Shown piece by piece: positions 27,907-38,223 of a DNA stretch of 64,000 nt (its first letter is position 1; the number at the start of each line of letters is the position of its first letter). The notes beneath the pieces are model-generated. The model saw only the letters and a program-made list of their open reading frames with translations. It was not told the origin of the DNA and did no database searches. The translations under genes were made by a program, and so were the position numbers. Source of the stretch: Paenibacillus sp. BK033 (GTDB lineage: Bacteria; Bacillota; Bacilli; Paenibacillales; Paenibacillaceae); contig NZ_SLVP01000001.1 of assembly GCF_004345425.1 (NCBI RefSeq), forward strand, positions 434,001 to 498,000. The letters are read 5' to 3'.

Positions 27907-28104
27907 GCTCAAAAATTCAGTGGTTAAATTTAATAAAACTACATCAAAAGTTGATCTAGATTTTACATAATGATGTTAAATTCAGGTGTGGTTTCGACAA
28001 AAAGCGCGGAAAGGGAAGTGAGGGCCGTATAGAATTGGTTTTATTTTGCGGTTGTTCAAGGGGAAAATGAAATTTGAACGTTTGTTCAAATAGGAGAGTG
28101 ACAT

Positions 28105-31100
28105 ATGTTTATGTCTTTGTCAAGCAAAAAGAAGAAATGGACAAGCATGCTCCTGCTGGCTTCGATGTCAGCGGGAATAGTGTCCAGTGTTGGCGTCCCC
28201 AGGGCGCAAGCAGCGGCCGGGATAGCCGACCACGTTGTAATCAGCCAGGTATATGGCGCGGGCGGGAACTCGGGTGCAACTTATTCGAATGATTTTATTG
28301 AATTGTACAACCCGACCAATTCGGATGTTTCACTTAACAACTGGTCAGTGCAATACGGAAGTGCGGCAGGTTCGTCGGCTTTGACGAGCAAAACCAATCT
28401 TTCAGGTACCATCCATGCTCATGGTTATTATTTAATTCAAGGCTCGAGAGGAACAACTGCGTCTGCCGAATTGCCAACCCCTGATGCCTCCGGTTCTATT
28501 TCGATGGCGGCTGGCAGCGGCAAGGTTGCCCTGGTCAGTTCCACAGTATCGATCCAAGGTACTCCTGCAGGGGACATCGGACAATTAAACGATCCAACGA
28601 TAGTTGATTTCGTCGGTTACGGTGATGCCAACCAATTTGAAACAGCAAAAACACCTGTTATTTCGGCAACAACTGCGGCTGTCCGCAAAGCTTCCTCCAC
28701 GGATACCACGGGAACAACGGGCTCCGGCGCGGGTTACGACACGAATGATAACTCTGCCGATTTTATCGTGGCGGCTCCGAATCCAAGAAACGCAGCATCG
28801 CCGCTTGAAGCTCCGCCATCAGACGGCGGAAGCGAGCTGCCGGCCAGCTCGAAAGCTTCCGGCAAGGATATTCAACTGCTCTCCGGTACTTTGACCGGGT
28901 ACGCGGGTGCGGTTGCATCAAGCTCCACTGTGCGTATCTATACAGCGGATACTCATACGCTGATTACTTCAACGGCATCCCAAGCAGACGGCACGTTTGA
29001 GGCGGTTGTCGGTACGGCAGCTTCGGTCATCGTTACGGTGCAAGAGACGGGCAAGACAGAGAGCGTTGATCTCACGATTAATGAAGCTGCAAAAGCGCCT
29101 GCAGTAACGGTAAACGGTTATGTGGTTGACGGCTCGAATGTCGGAACGGTTGCCGGCACAGCCGGAGCGGCAGGTGCTATTATTTCCGTTTATTCGGATG
29201 AAGCCATGACGGATAAGCTGTCGACAACCGGCGGTGCCCAATCGGTTACGGCTGGCGGCGACAAGTCGTTTAGCTTCGCGCTTAATAATGCTCCTGCCGC
29301 GGTCTACGTGACGCAACAAATCAATACCGCAAACGGCAGAGGGCTTGAGAGCGATGCGGTTAAGGCGGAAAGCCTGGATACTTCAGGCGTAACGCCGATC
29401 AGCACATTGCGCCTGGTTGACGCTACAGGATCGCCGGTCTACAAAAACCAGACCTTTACCATTGAAGGCGTGGCAACGGCCGCGAACAATATCCTGGGCG
29501 CAACTACATACTACATCCAGGATGGTACAGGCGGAATTAACGTATACGGAGGAACAACCTCCGGGCTGACGATTGCTCAGGGTGACCGTCTTCGTCTGAC
29601 GGGAACGCTTATCTTCTACAACGGCTTATCCGAATTCCAGCCATCGGCAGTAGAACGGTTGGGAGATGGCGCTGATCTGCCGGCTCCGGTTGAGACAACG
29701 GCAGCCAGCTTAACCAATTACAGCACGGCTGAACCGCTGGAGGGCAAGCTCGTCACCCTTACGGCGACGGTAACCGCGCAAACGGCTTCCGGGGCAAACT
29801 ATAACATGACGGTTCAGGATCCGGCCGACACAAGCAAAACGATCACCGTTCGCGTCATGTCGACAACCGGAATAGATGTTTCATCTTCTATGCAAGTAGG
29901 CAAGACGTACGTCATTACGGGGTTAGTAGGACAATATGACAGCGGCAGCCCTTATACGACGGGCTATCAGCTGTTCCCTCGCTCGACAGCGGACGTAGTT
30001 CCTACGCTTTCGATCACGCATACGCCAATCCAACAAACGTATGTCAATGTGGATGTTAACATTCAAGCAAGCGTGGACGGAGCAACGTCGGTTAAGCTGT
30101 ACTACCGCAAAGCGGGAACGACCGAATATACGGCCGTTCCAATGACATTGGCAAGCGGCAGCACGTATACCGCTACAATTCCGAAGGAAGCAATCGGCAG
30201 CTCCAACTTCGAGTACTATATCGAAGCCGCTTCCGCCGTAGCGACCAAAACTTCAGGCTCGGCAGCTTCACCTTATGCTGTGACTTTGATTTCGGATGAC
30301 GAAGGTCCGGAATATACAGGCGCTGTGCCCGAACAGGATTACCGGGTGGAAACCTACCGTCCTTCGATCGCAATCGAGCTGGATGATTTGAGCGGCATTG
30401 ACATGAATACGATCAGTCTGGCTCTGGACGAAACAGACGTTACGCCTTCCATTACGAAAACTCCTGCATCGGCAGCGAATCAGCACGTGAAGGTATCGTA
30501 TACGCCTGCAGCAGATCTTGTCCTTGGCACTCATACGTTAAAGGTTAGCTCTAAAGATGCCGTTGGCAACGTTAGCTCCTTCGAATGGTCGTTTATTGTC
30601 AGCGAGCCATTTACGGGCGGCAATCATTACCGCGGAACGACGCATAACCATACCAATATTTCGCATGACGGCACAGGCGCGCCGGAAGATGCCTTGAAGG
30701 CTGCTCAGAAATACGGCTACGACTGGTTTGCTTTCTCCGATCACTCCCATGATATCGATGCGCCGGCATCGGGTACATTCACCGACACGGTGAAGAACGA
30801 GGGCGGCATGGAGGAAAGAACAGGCGGAGCGGATTGGCAGCTGACGAAGACGCTTTCCAAGGAATATACGAAAAATAACGAGTTTGTCGTATTCCCGGCG
30901 TTTGAGATGACCTCGACTTCATGGGGGCATTCCAATGTATTCGGTACGGAAAACTTTATTGACCGCAAAGAAAACGGCGGTATTTACAATACCGACGTTA
31001 ATCAGTATTACGCGTGGGTATTGACCCATGACGAGGCGGTAGCCCAATTCAACCATCCAAACGATCCGAAAGGCTCCTTTAATAATATGAAGCCTGATGT

Positions 31101-34100
31101 GGAAGCGGAGAAGCTGTTTACGATGTTTGAAGTCGGCAACGGTTCGGGCCATTACTCGTACGCAAATGCGGAACAGACTTATTTCGGCGCGCTTGATCTC
31201 GGCTGGAAGGTAGCTCCGACCTACGGGGAAGACAATCACGACGGCACATGGGGCCAAACGATGAAACGCACCATCATCGTATCGAAGGACCTGTCGCCGG
31301 AATCGCTTCTCGATTCGATGCGTAAGAGACGCGTGTACATGGTTGAAGATCCTAATATGACGCTGGATTTTATGGCTAACGGCACTTATATGGGGGGCGT
31401 TGCCGAGGGTTCCAAGCTGAACTTCAGCGTAAAAGGCAATGACACGGTAACGGAATCCCGTTCCATGACCGAATATAATTATTTGCCTGCGAACTATGCG
31501 TCGAATGACAATATCGCGAAGGTTGAACTGATCTCGAACGGCGGTAAAGTAATCGATTCGTATGTGCCGACGGAGAGCTCGAGGTCGTTCGCTTGGGAGC
31601 CGTCGGTTGACGTTTCGGGCGGTCAGCAATGGTACATGGTTCGCGTAACGCAAATGGACGGCGAGCGTGCCTATTCGGCTCCGATCTGGTCGCAGGATAC
31701 AGCAGTGGATGTCAAGATTTCTGCAGCCGAAGTCGAGGGCGCTGCTCTGATCCAAGGAACGGAAGCGTCGCTTAAAGCGGATATCAGCAATTCGGGTACA
31801 AGCGTGCTTGCGAGCTTGTCGGTGAAATTCTACTACGACAATGTGGATGAAGCGCATTTGATCGGCACAAGCACCATTGATTCGCTTGCGAGCAATACGA
31901 TTGCTTCGGTAACGGTGAAATGGCCTGATCCTGTCGTTGGTAATCACAAGCTGATTGCGGTTGTATCCTCGCCTGAAGGGGATAACCCAGAAGATAATAC
32001 CTATACGATCGATGTGACGGTAAAAGCTCCGCTTGGCATTAAAATCATGGTTGATGCCGGTCACAAGAACGAGAACACTTCCGGCGACCCTAACAGCACC
32101 TATAAGAACAAAATGGGCTTGTTCAAGCAAATGCTTGCGCAGGAAGGCTATACCGTTGCGGAAAATACTTCGGCTTTAACTCCGGAGGTATTGTCGGGGG
32201 TCAAGGTGCTTGTGGTAACCAACCCTGGCGTAGATTTTACGGCGGACGAGAATGCTGCGGTGAAAGCCTTTGTCGACGGCGGCGGTTCCTTGTTCATGCT
32301 GGGCAAAAGCAACTTCAGCCTCGACCCAACTTTGAACAATGATTTGCTGGAGTCGATTGGTTCAACCATCCAGATTTCCAATGACGGTATTTTTGATGAT
32401 TCCGCTACGGGCAACTACTGGTCAACGCCGGCTACTACCAAACACGCGGTGAAGATGTTCCCCAATATTGTGGATAACGGCATTATGGACGGAGTAAACT
32501 GGCTGGAATACTACAGCGGCTCAAGCTTGTTCAAGCTTGGCGGCGGCCCGTTGACGAACAGCGATTCCGTATCGATTCTTGCCGGCGGTAACGAAACGAC
32601 TTACCAAGGCAATGTGAAGTCTCCGACCTACACGTATGACATCGTGTCCGATGCAACGGGCGGTTCGGCGATTCCGGGTATCGCTTCCGAAATTCTACCC
32701 AACAACAGCCGTATCGTGGTTACGGGCATGAACGTCGTAAACGACCTGGAATGGGATAATACGTACGGCGACTACGGCAACAATGATTTTGGCCTGAATG
32801 CGATTAACTGGCTCGCGGGACGCGGAGCAGCCGTTTCGGATATTGGCTCGGCGCGCGCTTTGCAAGACGGCACGGATGTCGTTGTTCAAGGCGTAGTCAC
32901 CACAGGTGCGGGCGTATTCTTCGATGCCTTCTACTTGCAGGACGCAACAGGCGGTATTATGGCGTTCAAAGAGGTGCCGGACGGCTCGCTCAAAGTTGGC
33001 GATACCGTTCGCGTTCACGGCAAAATCAAAACCTTCGAGAACAATAAAGAGCTGGAGTTCGACTCTTTCGCCAAGGATGTCGTTGTCGTTAAGAGCGGCC
33101 TTGCTCTTACGCCAAAATCCATTGCAACGGGGGATGCCGATCTTCCTGCAAATCAAGGTTTGCTCGTGAAAGTGAAAGGCTTTGTCACGAAAAAGTACGA
33201 CGAAAACTCTTACGTCATCAATGACGGCAGCGGGGAGATTCTGGTCTTCACGGACGGTTACATCGCGAATCAGTCCGGTCCGGTTCCGCAGGCGGAAATC
33301 GGGGAACAGCTGGAAGCAGTCGGTTTGCTGGGCGGCTTCTCCGACGGTACCCGCATTCGTGTCCGGGATACAAAGGAGCTAAAGGTAAGCGCGAACGATG
33401 GTCTGCGCGGTTTGACCGATTTGACGATCAAAGATCAGGACAACCACACGATCGCGCTTACGCCAAGCTTTGATATGCAGCGTACGGTATACGACGCAAC
33501 AGTGAGCACTTCGGTAACTCAGCTGTCGTTTGCGGCAACCCCATTGCTTGAAGGAGCAACGGTTACCTATGAAGGCGTAAATTCTTCTTCGGGTATAAAC
33601 GCTACACTGGCAACGCCGGACAGCAAGACGTATATTGTCCAGCTGAGCGTTGAAAAAGGCGACTGGAGAGCCTCTTATATGCTTCAGATCAAACGCACCA
33701 ATCCGAAGGACTCGTCCATTAAAAAGCTTCAAGTCTTTGACAACACGAACGAAGTAGACAAATCGCCGGTGGTTACCCAGGGCGTTAAGAACTATTCGGT
33801 AGAAGTGGAAAGTAACGTCAAACAATTGCTATTATCCGTTACGCCAACGGATATGTACGCTAATGTGACCATTACCGGCGGTGTCCAGGATCCGAAAGAA
33901 CCGGTTAAGGCCATGTTCAACATCCCGGACAAAACAACCGTATTTACGCTTACAGTCACTTCGCCGGACGGAACAACGACGGAGACGTATATCTTAACCG
34001 TTACGAAAAAGGATGCAGCCGTCGTTACGCCTCCAACAAGCGGAAGCGGTGGAGGTACAACCACTCCTGCAAGCCCGCTTGAAGAGGCGCTCGGCAATGC

Positions 34101-35178
34101 GACTTCTTCCGCGATCACGGTGAAGGTATCGGGTACAAGCTTTACGATCAGCGCCGCAGAGCTTGCCAAGTTCCTGGCTCAGAATAAAGTAGAGACCATC
34201 GTCATTGAATCGCAGTCAGGCTCATACAGCTTTAATCCGGGTCAATACGACTGGAGCAAGCTCGCCGGATTGCTTGGTCTTTCGTTGAACGACTTGCAGT
34301 TGAAGCTCGAAGCGTCAAACGACCAGACGGCAGCCGATTCCGCGGATAAAGCAGGTCTCGATGTTCTGGGTTCGGCTAACTTTAAGCTCAAAGCTGTGAA
34401 GAAGGATGGACAAGAGATTGTGCTTAACGATCTTGGCCATTACATCAAACACACGATTAAGCTTGGCAGCCAGCCGGCGGCCGGTCACGTAGCGGTTGTC
34501 CGCGTCGATACCGATGCAAAAGGCAATCCCGTCTACACTCCGGTACCGTTTACGGTCAACGGCTCCGAGGTTTCCGTGATGAGTCGTACCGACGGGACCT
34601 TCCTGATCGTACGGACAGACAAATCGTTTGACGACACAGCGACCCATTGGGCGAAAAAAGAAATTGATGCGCTCGCAAACCTCCTCATTGTCGACGGAGT
34701 GGGCGATGGAACATTTGATCCGAACCGCTCCATCACCCGTGCCGAATTCACGGCGCTGGTCGTTCGCCTGTTTGGTCTCGCGACACCGGCCGCGGCAGGA
34801 AACGGCAAGTTTGGGGACGTGCAAGCGGATGATTGGTTTGCCTCCGTTGTAGCTGCTGCAACAGGAGCCGGTCTTATCAACGGCTATGAAAATGGCGAGT
34901 TTAGACCGGACCAGACGATTTCGCGCGAGGAAATGGCAGTCATTCTGTCTCGCGGTCTGGCGTTTGCAGGGCATAAAGGTGAGGCTTCCGGCGCGGGAGC
35001 ATTTACGGACCAGAGCGAAATTCCGGCATGGGCAGCTGAAGCGATCAGCCAGCTTGCGGGCTTTGGCATTGTAAACGGCAAACCGGGGAACGAGTTTGAC
35101 CCGGCAGGCGAAGCTACACGCGCCGAAAGCGTGGCCATGCTGTACAGGCTGTTGCCGATTCTGACATTTGCGAAATAA
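28105..35178 (+). CDS. giant S-layer-anchored CehA/McbA-type PHP metallophosphoesterase with lamin-tail and OB-fold domains
   Basis: 2357 residues. A signal peptide (1-36, ending AQAAA) is followed by a lamin-tail domain (about 40-190), Ig-like segments, an OB-fold-like domain (about 430-630; YYIQDGTGGINVY), two Ig-like domains and the PHP domain (840-1060). PHP metal ligands visible: His847/His849 in THNHTNISHDG, Asp879/His880/His882, Glu934, His942, His984 and Asp1043/His1045 in EDNHDG. The CehA-type beta tail follows, then a CARDB domain (1201-1307), a GATase/DUF4350-like domain (1310-1575), a second OB-fold (1577-1765; FYLQDATGGIMAF), two cadherin-like beta-sandwiches (1770-1970), a Gly/Ser/Thr/Pro linker and three SLH domains (2173-2357). 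It is exported and held on the secondary cell-wall polymer. A phosphate-ester or nucleic-acid scavenging role is inferred. ATG 28105 follows AGGAGAG. Confidence 0.88.
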   Translation: MFMSLSSKKKKWTSMLLLASMSAGIVSSVGVPRAQAAAGIADHVVISQVYGAGGNSGATYSNDFIELYNPTNSDVSLNNWSVQYGSAAGSSALTSKTNLSGTIHAHGYYLIQGSRGTTASAELPTPDASGSISMAAGSGKVALVSSTVSIQGTPAGDIGQLNDPTIVDFVGYGDANQFETAKTPVISATTAAVRKASSTDTTGTTGSGAGYDTNDNSADFIVAAPNPRNAASPLEAPPSDGGSELPASSKASGKDIQLLSGTLTGYAGAVASSSTVRIYTADTHTLITSTASQADGTFEAVVGTAASVIVTVQETGKTESVDLTINEAAKAPAVTVNGYVVDGSNVGTVAGTAGAAGAIISVYSDEAMTDKLSTTGGAQSVTAGGDKSFSFALNNAPAAVYVTQQINTANGRGLESDAVKAESLDTSGVTPISTLRLVDATGSPVYKNQTFTIEGVATAANNILGATTYYIQDGTGGINVYGGTTSGLTIAQGDRLRLTGTLIFYNGLSEFQPSAVERLGDGADLPAPVETTAASLTNYSTAEPLEGKLVTLTATVTAQTASGANYNMTVQDPADTSKTITVRVMSTTGIDVSSSMQVGKTYVITGLVGQYDSGSPYTTGYQLFPRSTADVVPTLSITHTPIQQTYVNVDVNIQASVDGATSVKLYYRKAGTTEYTAVPMTLASGSTYTATIPKEAIGSSNFEYYIEAASAVATKTSGSAASPYAVTLISDDEGPEYTGAVPEQDYRVETYRPSIAIELDDLSGIDMNTISLALDETDVTPSITKTPASAANQHVKVSYTPAADLVLGTHTLKVSSKDAVGNVSSFEWSFIVSEPFTGGNHYRGTTHNHTNISHDGTGAPEDALKAAQKYGYDWFAFSDHSHDIDAPASGTFTDTVKNEGGMEERTGGADWQLTKTLSKEYTKNNEFVVFPAFEMTSTSWGHSNVFGTENFIDRKENGGIYNTDVNQYYAWVLTHDEAVAQFNHPNDPKGSFNNMKPDVEAEKLFTMFEVGNGSGHYSYANAEQTYFGALDLGWKVAPTYGEDNHDGTWGQTMKRTIIVSKDLSPESLLDSMRKRRVYMVEDPNMTLDFMANGTYMGGVAEGSKLNFSVKGNDTVTESRSMTEYNYLPANYASNDNIAKVELISNGGKVIDSYVPTESSRSFAWEPSVDVSGGQQWYMVRVTQMDGERAYSAPIWSQDTAVDVKISAAEVEGAALIQGTEASLKADISNSGTSVLASLSVKFYYDNVDEAHLIGTSTIDSLASNTIASVTVKWPDPVVGNHKLIAVVSSPEGDNPEDNTYTIDVTVKAPLGIKIMVDAGHKNENTSGDPNSTYKNKMGLFKQMLAQEGYTVAENTSALTPEVLSGVKVLVVTNPGVDFTADENAAVKAFVDGGGSLFMLGKSNFSLDPTLNNDLLESIGSTIQISNDGIFDDSATGNYWSTPATTKHAVKMFPNIVDNGIMDGVNWLEYYSGSSLFKLGGGPLTNSDSVSILAGGNETTYQGNVKSPTYTYDIVSDATGGSAIPGIASEILPNNSRIVVTGMNVVNDLEWDNTYGDYGNNDFGLNAINWLAGRGAAVSDIGSARALQDGTDVVVQGVVTTGAGVFFDAFYLQDATGGIMAFKEVPDGSLKVGDTVRVHGKIKTFENNKELEFDSFAKDVVVVKSGLALTPKSIATGDADLPANQGLLVKVKGFVTKKYDENSYVINDGSGEILVFTDGYIANQSGPVPQAEIGEQLEAVGLLGGFSDGTRIRVRDTKELKVSANDGLRGLTDLTIKDQDNHTIALTPSFDMQRTVYDATVSTSVTQLSFAATPLLEGATVTYEGVNSSSGINATLATPDSKTYIVQLSVEKGDWRASYMLQIKRTNPKDSSIKKLQVFDNTNEVDKSPVVTQGVKNYSVEVESNVKQLLLSVTPTDMYANVTITGGVQDPKEPVKAMFNIPDKTTVFTLTVTSPDGTTTETYILTVTKKDAAVVTPPTSGSGGGTTTPASPLEEALGNATSSAITVKVSGTSFTISAAELAKFLAQNKVETIVIESQSGSYSFNPGQYDWSKLAGLLGLSLNDLQLKLEASNDQTAADSADKAGLDVLGSANFKLKAVKKDGQEIVLNDLGHYIKHTIKLGSQPAAGHVAVVRVDTDAKGNPVYTPVPFTVNGSEVSVMSRTDGTFLIVRTDKSFDDTATHWAKKEIDALANLLIVDGVGDGTFDPNRSITRAEFTALVVRLFGLATPAAAGNGKFGDVQADDWFASVVAAATGAGLINGYENGEFRPDQTISREEMAVILSRGLAFAGHKGEASGAGAFTDQSEIPAWAAEAISQLAGFGIVNGKPGNEFDPAGEATRAESVAMLYRLLPILTFAK

Positions 35179-35196
35179 TCGGGATGAATAGAAGTA

Positions 35197-35231
35197 AACC
35201 GCCGGGGCGGATGCCCTGGCGGTTTTATTTT
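35197..35231 (+). terminator. terminator after the giant gene
   Basis: 12-bp stem with one wobble (35197-35208 / 35213-35224) and a T-rich tail. Confidence 0.85.
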
Positions 35232-35308
35232 TTGCCCGTCTGCCTGCGAGGAGATTGCTTGATAAATATGGTATGATAGAGGGTAGAACGATTAGGTGAG
35301 GTGTCTGA

Positions 35309-37981
35309 ATGGACAAGTGGATATTGATTGATGGCAATAGTATCGCAAACCGGGCCTTTTATGCGATGCCGCCGCTTACGAATTCAGCAGGTTTACATAC
35401 GAACGCGGTATTCGGTTTTACGACTATGCTGCTTAAATTGCTGGAAGACGAGAAGCCAACCCACGTGCTGGTTGCCTTTGACGCGGGTAAAGTCGTGTTC
35501 CGCCATGAAGGCTATACAGAATATAAAGGCGGCCGCGCGAAAACGCCGTCGGAGCTGTCGGAGCAATTCCCGGTTATGAAGGATTTGCTGAAGGCATTTG
35601 GCATTTCCCAATTCGAGCTGTCCGGCTACGAAGCCGACGATATTATCGGTACGCTGACGCGGCTGGCCGATGAGCGGAACGTGGAGACGCTGGTCGTGAC
35701 GGGCGATAAGGATATGCTGCAGCTCGCTTCGGATAACGTCACGATCGCGATCACGCGCAAAGGGATCAGTGAGGTTGAGCATTTCTCCCCGGCCGCCATT
35801 GAAGAGAAGTACGGATTGAAGCCGATGCAGATCATTGACCTTAAGGGGTTGATGGGCGACGCATCGGATAATATTCCCGGTATCCCCGGCGTAGGCGAGA
35901 AGACCGCTCTGAAGATGCTGCATGAGTTCGGCACGGTCGAGGAGGTACTCGCCAATACGGACAGCCTCAAAGGCAAGATGAAGGAAAAGGTAGAGACGCA
36001 TAAAGACGATGCGATCATGAGCAAAAAGCTGGCCACGATCTTCCGCGAGGTGCCGCTTGAGCACAGCGCGGAGGATATCCGTTACGAGGGCTACCAGCCC
36101 GCAACGCTTGCCGAAGCGTTCCGCAAGTTGGAGTTCAAGTCGCTTATCGAGCGGCTGGACCTGAATGGAGCAGGTGCGGGCGGCGGCGATACGGCGGCTC
36201 CCGCGGTAGAGCTTAACATCGTGGTTATCGATTCCGATAATGACGGTGAAGCTTTGAAGGACATGCTGTCCGCCTTGCAAAGCACGGAGCATGGCTTATA
36301 CGTGGAAGCGATCGGCGAGAATCCTCATCAGGCGGAAGTACTGGGTCTTGCTGCGGCGGCAGGGGATACGGCGTACGTGGTGCCGGTAGCGGCGCTTCAA
36401 CAACCGTTCGCGGCGGAGCTGCGGAAATGGCTGGAGGATGCGGACAAGCCTAAAAACGGTTTTGACACGCATAAGACGGAGCTGGCGCTTGGCTGGCGAG
36501 GAATCGAATGGCGCGGTGTAGCTTTTGACGTGCAATTAGCCGCTTATCTGCTCGACCCGACCGATACGAACCTCACGCTAAACGCGTTATGCGACCGTTA
36601 CGGCCAGTCCTCGGTTCCTCATGACGACGCGGTGTACGGCAAAGGCGCGAAATTCAAAGTACCGGATAATGATGCGTTATACCGCCACTTGTCCGTGAAG
36701 GCGGATGCGGTCCGCAAGCTTACGGCTTTGATGCGCGCGGATCTCGAGAAGCGGGGCATGAACGAGTTGTATTTCGAGCTGGAACAGCCGTTGTCCGTTG
36801 TGCTGGCCGGCATGGAGCGACAAGGCATTAAGGTGGAAAAGGCGGAGCTCGAGCGTCTCGGCAGCGAGCTGGAGAGCAAGCTGTCGGCAGCCGTGAGCGA
36901 AATTTACCGCTTGGCCGAAACGGAGTTCAATATTGGCTCTCCGAAGCAGCTTGGCGAGGTATTGTTTGAGAAGCTGGGACTTCCCGCGCAGAAGAAGACG
37001 AAGACCGGCTATTCGACGGATGCGGAAGTATTGGAAAAGCTGGCTCCTTATCACGAGATCGTTCCGTTGATTCTGCATTACCGTACGTTGTCCAAGTTGC
37101 AGTCAACGTATATTGAGGGGCTTCTGAAAGAGGTTCGTCCGGAAACGGGCAAAATTCATACGTATTACCGTCAAACGATCGCGGCGACAGGGCGTCTCAG
37201 CAGCCAATTCCCGAATCTGCAGAACATTCCGATCCGGCTAGAGGAAGGCCGGCAAATCCGCAAGGCGTTTGTGCCTTCCGAGCCGGGCTGGTACATTCTA
37301 GCGGCGGACTATTCGCAGATCGAGCTGCGCGTTCTCGCCCATATTTCGGGCGATGAGCGCCTGAAGGAAGCTTTTATCCATGACATGGATATTCATACGA
37401 AAACCGCGATGGACGTATTTGGCGTATCGGCCGATCAGGTGGATGCGAATATGCGCCGCTCGGCGAAGGCCGTTAACTTCGGTATCGTATACGGCATCAG
37501 CGATTTCGGCTTGTCGCAAAACTTGAATATTACGCGGAAGGAAGCCGCGAGGTTCATTGAGCAATATTTCGAAGTGTTCCAAGGCGTACGCAAGTACATG
37601 GACGATATTGTGATGCAAGCCCGCCGCGACGGCTTCGTGACAACCTTGCTGGAACGCCGCCGGTATCTTCCGGATATCAAGGCCTCCAACTTCAATCTCC
37701 GCTCGTTCGCTGAGCGTACGGCGATGAATACGCCGATTCAGGGCACGGCAGCCGACATTATCAAATTGGCGATGGTGCGCATGGATGAGACGCTCCGCGA
37801 GCGCGGTCTGAAGAGCCGCATGCTGCTGCAGGTGCATGACGAATTGGTATTCGAAGTTCCGGAAGAGGAGCTCGAGCTCATGAAGGAGCTTGTGCCAAGC
37901 ACCATGGCAGGCGCTTTGAAGCTGGACGTGCCTTTGAAGGCGGACGTGAACTATGGCGTCAACTGGTACGAGGCGAAGTAA
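35309..37981 (+). CDS. polA: DNA polymerase I
   Basis: 890 residues, full length. The 5'-3' exonuclease occupies about 1-290 (ILIDGNSIANRAFYAMP, GYEADDIIGTL, GDKDMLQL, GDASDNIPGIPGVGEKTA). A 3'-5' exonuclease-like domain follows (about 300-475), then the polymerase (480-890) with motif A DYSQIELRVLAHISGD, motif B RRSAKAVNFGIVYGISDFG and motif C QVHDELVFEV. The DxE proofreading motif seems replaced (GLYVEAIGEN), as in Geobacillus/Bacillus enzymes, so proofreading is probably lost. It handles Okazaki-fragment processing and excision-repair synthesis. mutM, ytaF and coaE follow in the order recalled for B. subtilis. Confidence 0.97.
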   Translation: MDKWILIDGNSIANRAFYAMPPLTNSAGLHTNAVFGFTTMLLKLLEDEKPTHVLVAFDAGKVVFRHEGYTEYKGGRAKTPSELSEQFPVMKDLLKAFGISQFELSGYEADDIIGTLTRLADERNVETLVVTGDKDMLQLASDNVTIAITRKGISEVEHFSPAAIEEKYGLKPMQIIDLKGLMGDASDNIPGIPGVGEKTALKMLHEFGTVEEVLANTDSLKGKMKEKVETHKDDAIMSKKLATIFREVPLEHSAEDIRYEGYQPATLAEAFRKLEFKSLIERLDLNGAGAGGGDTAAPAVELNIVVIDSDNDGEALKDMLSALQSTEHGLYVEAIGENPHQAEVLGLAAAAGDTAYVVPVAALQQPFAAELRKWLEDADKPKNGFDTHKTELALGWRGIEWRGVAFDVQLAAYLLDPTDTNLTLNALCDRYGQSSVPHDDAVYGKGAKFKVPDNDALYRHLSVKADAVRKLTALMRADLEKRGMNELYFELEQPLSVVLAGMERQGIKVEKAELERLGSELESKLSAAVSEIYRLAETEFNIGSPKQLGEVLFEKLGLPAQKKTKTGYSTDAEVLEKLAPYHEIVPLILHYRTLSKLQSTYIEGLLKEVRPETGKIHTYYRQTIAATGRLSSQFPNLQNIPIRLEEGRQIRKAFVPSEPGWYILAADYSQIELRVLAHISGDERLKEAFIHDMDIHTKTAMDVFGVSADQVDANMRRSAKAVNFGIVYGISDFGLSQNLNITRKEAARFIEQYFEVFQGVRKYMDDIVMQARRDGFVTTLLERRRYLPDIKASNFNLRSFAERTAMNTPIQGTAADIIKLAMVRMDETLRERGLKSRMLLQVHDELVFEVPEEELELMKELVPSTMAGALKLDVPLKADVNYGVNWYEAK

Positions 37982-37991
37982 GGAGCAGGAA

Positions 37992-38169
37992 CGAAGTTTC
38001 GCAATTATAAGCTTGGAGTGGCTGAGCCAATCCAAGCAGGGCGAAAGTTTCGCCTAAGCAACGGGATTGACAACTATCCTGTCCAAAGCGAAGTTTCGCA
38101 AAAGCTTGGAGTGGCTGAGCCAATCCAAGCAGGGCGAAAGTTTCGCCTAAGCAACGGGATTGACAACTA
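37992..38169. repeat. two tandem copies of a 93-97-bp hairpin-rich repeat
   Basis: A 66-bp block is identical at 38011-38076 and 38104-38169. Each is preceded by CGAAGTTTCGCAA (37992-38004 and 38089-38101). Inside each unit are a 27-nt near-perfect palindrome (38011-38037; GCTTGGA...TCCAAGC) and a small palindrome GCGAAAGTTTCGC. The copies fill the gap between polA and mutM; there is no reading frame conservation and no spacer structure of a CRISPR. Confidence 0.9.
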
Positions 38170-38223
38170 ATCCCGTCCCGCAGCCCATCCGAATCAGGTA
38201 TAATGGGTTTGAGGTGAATAAGA

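Noticed and set aside
30919-32130. A 403-residue minus-strand frame inside the giant gene
   Set aside because: Arg/His-rich shadow frame opposite conserved PHP codons, no ribosome site.
37992-38169. Possible CRISPR array
   Set aside because: Only two long units without unique spacers, and no cas genes in the window.
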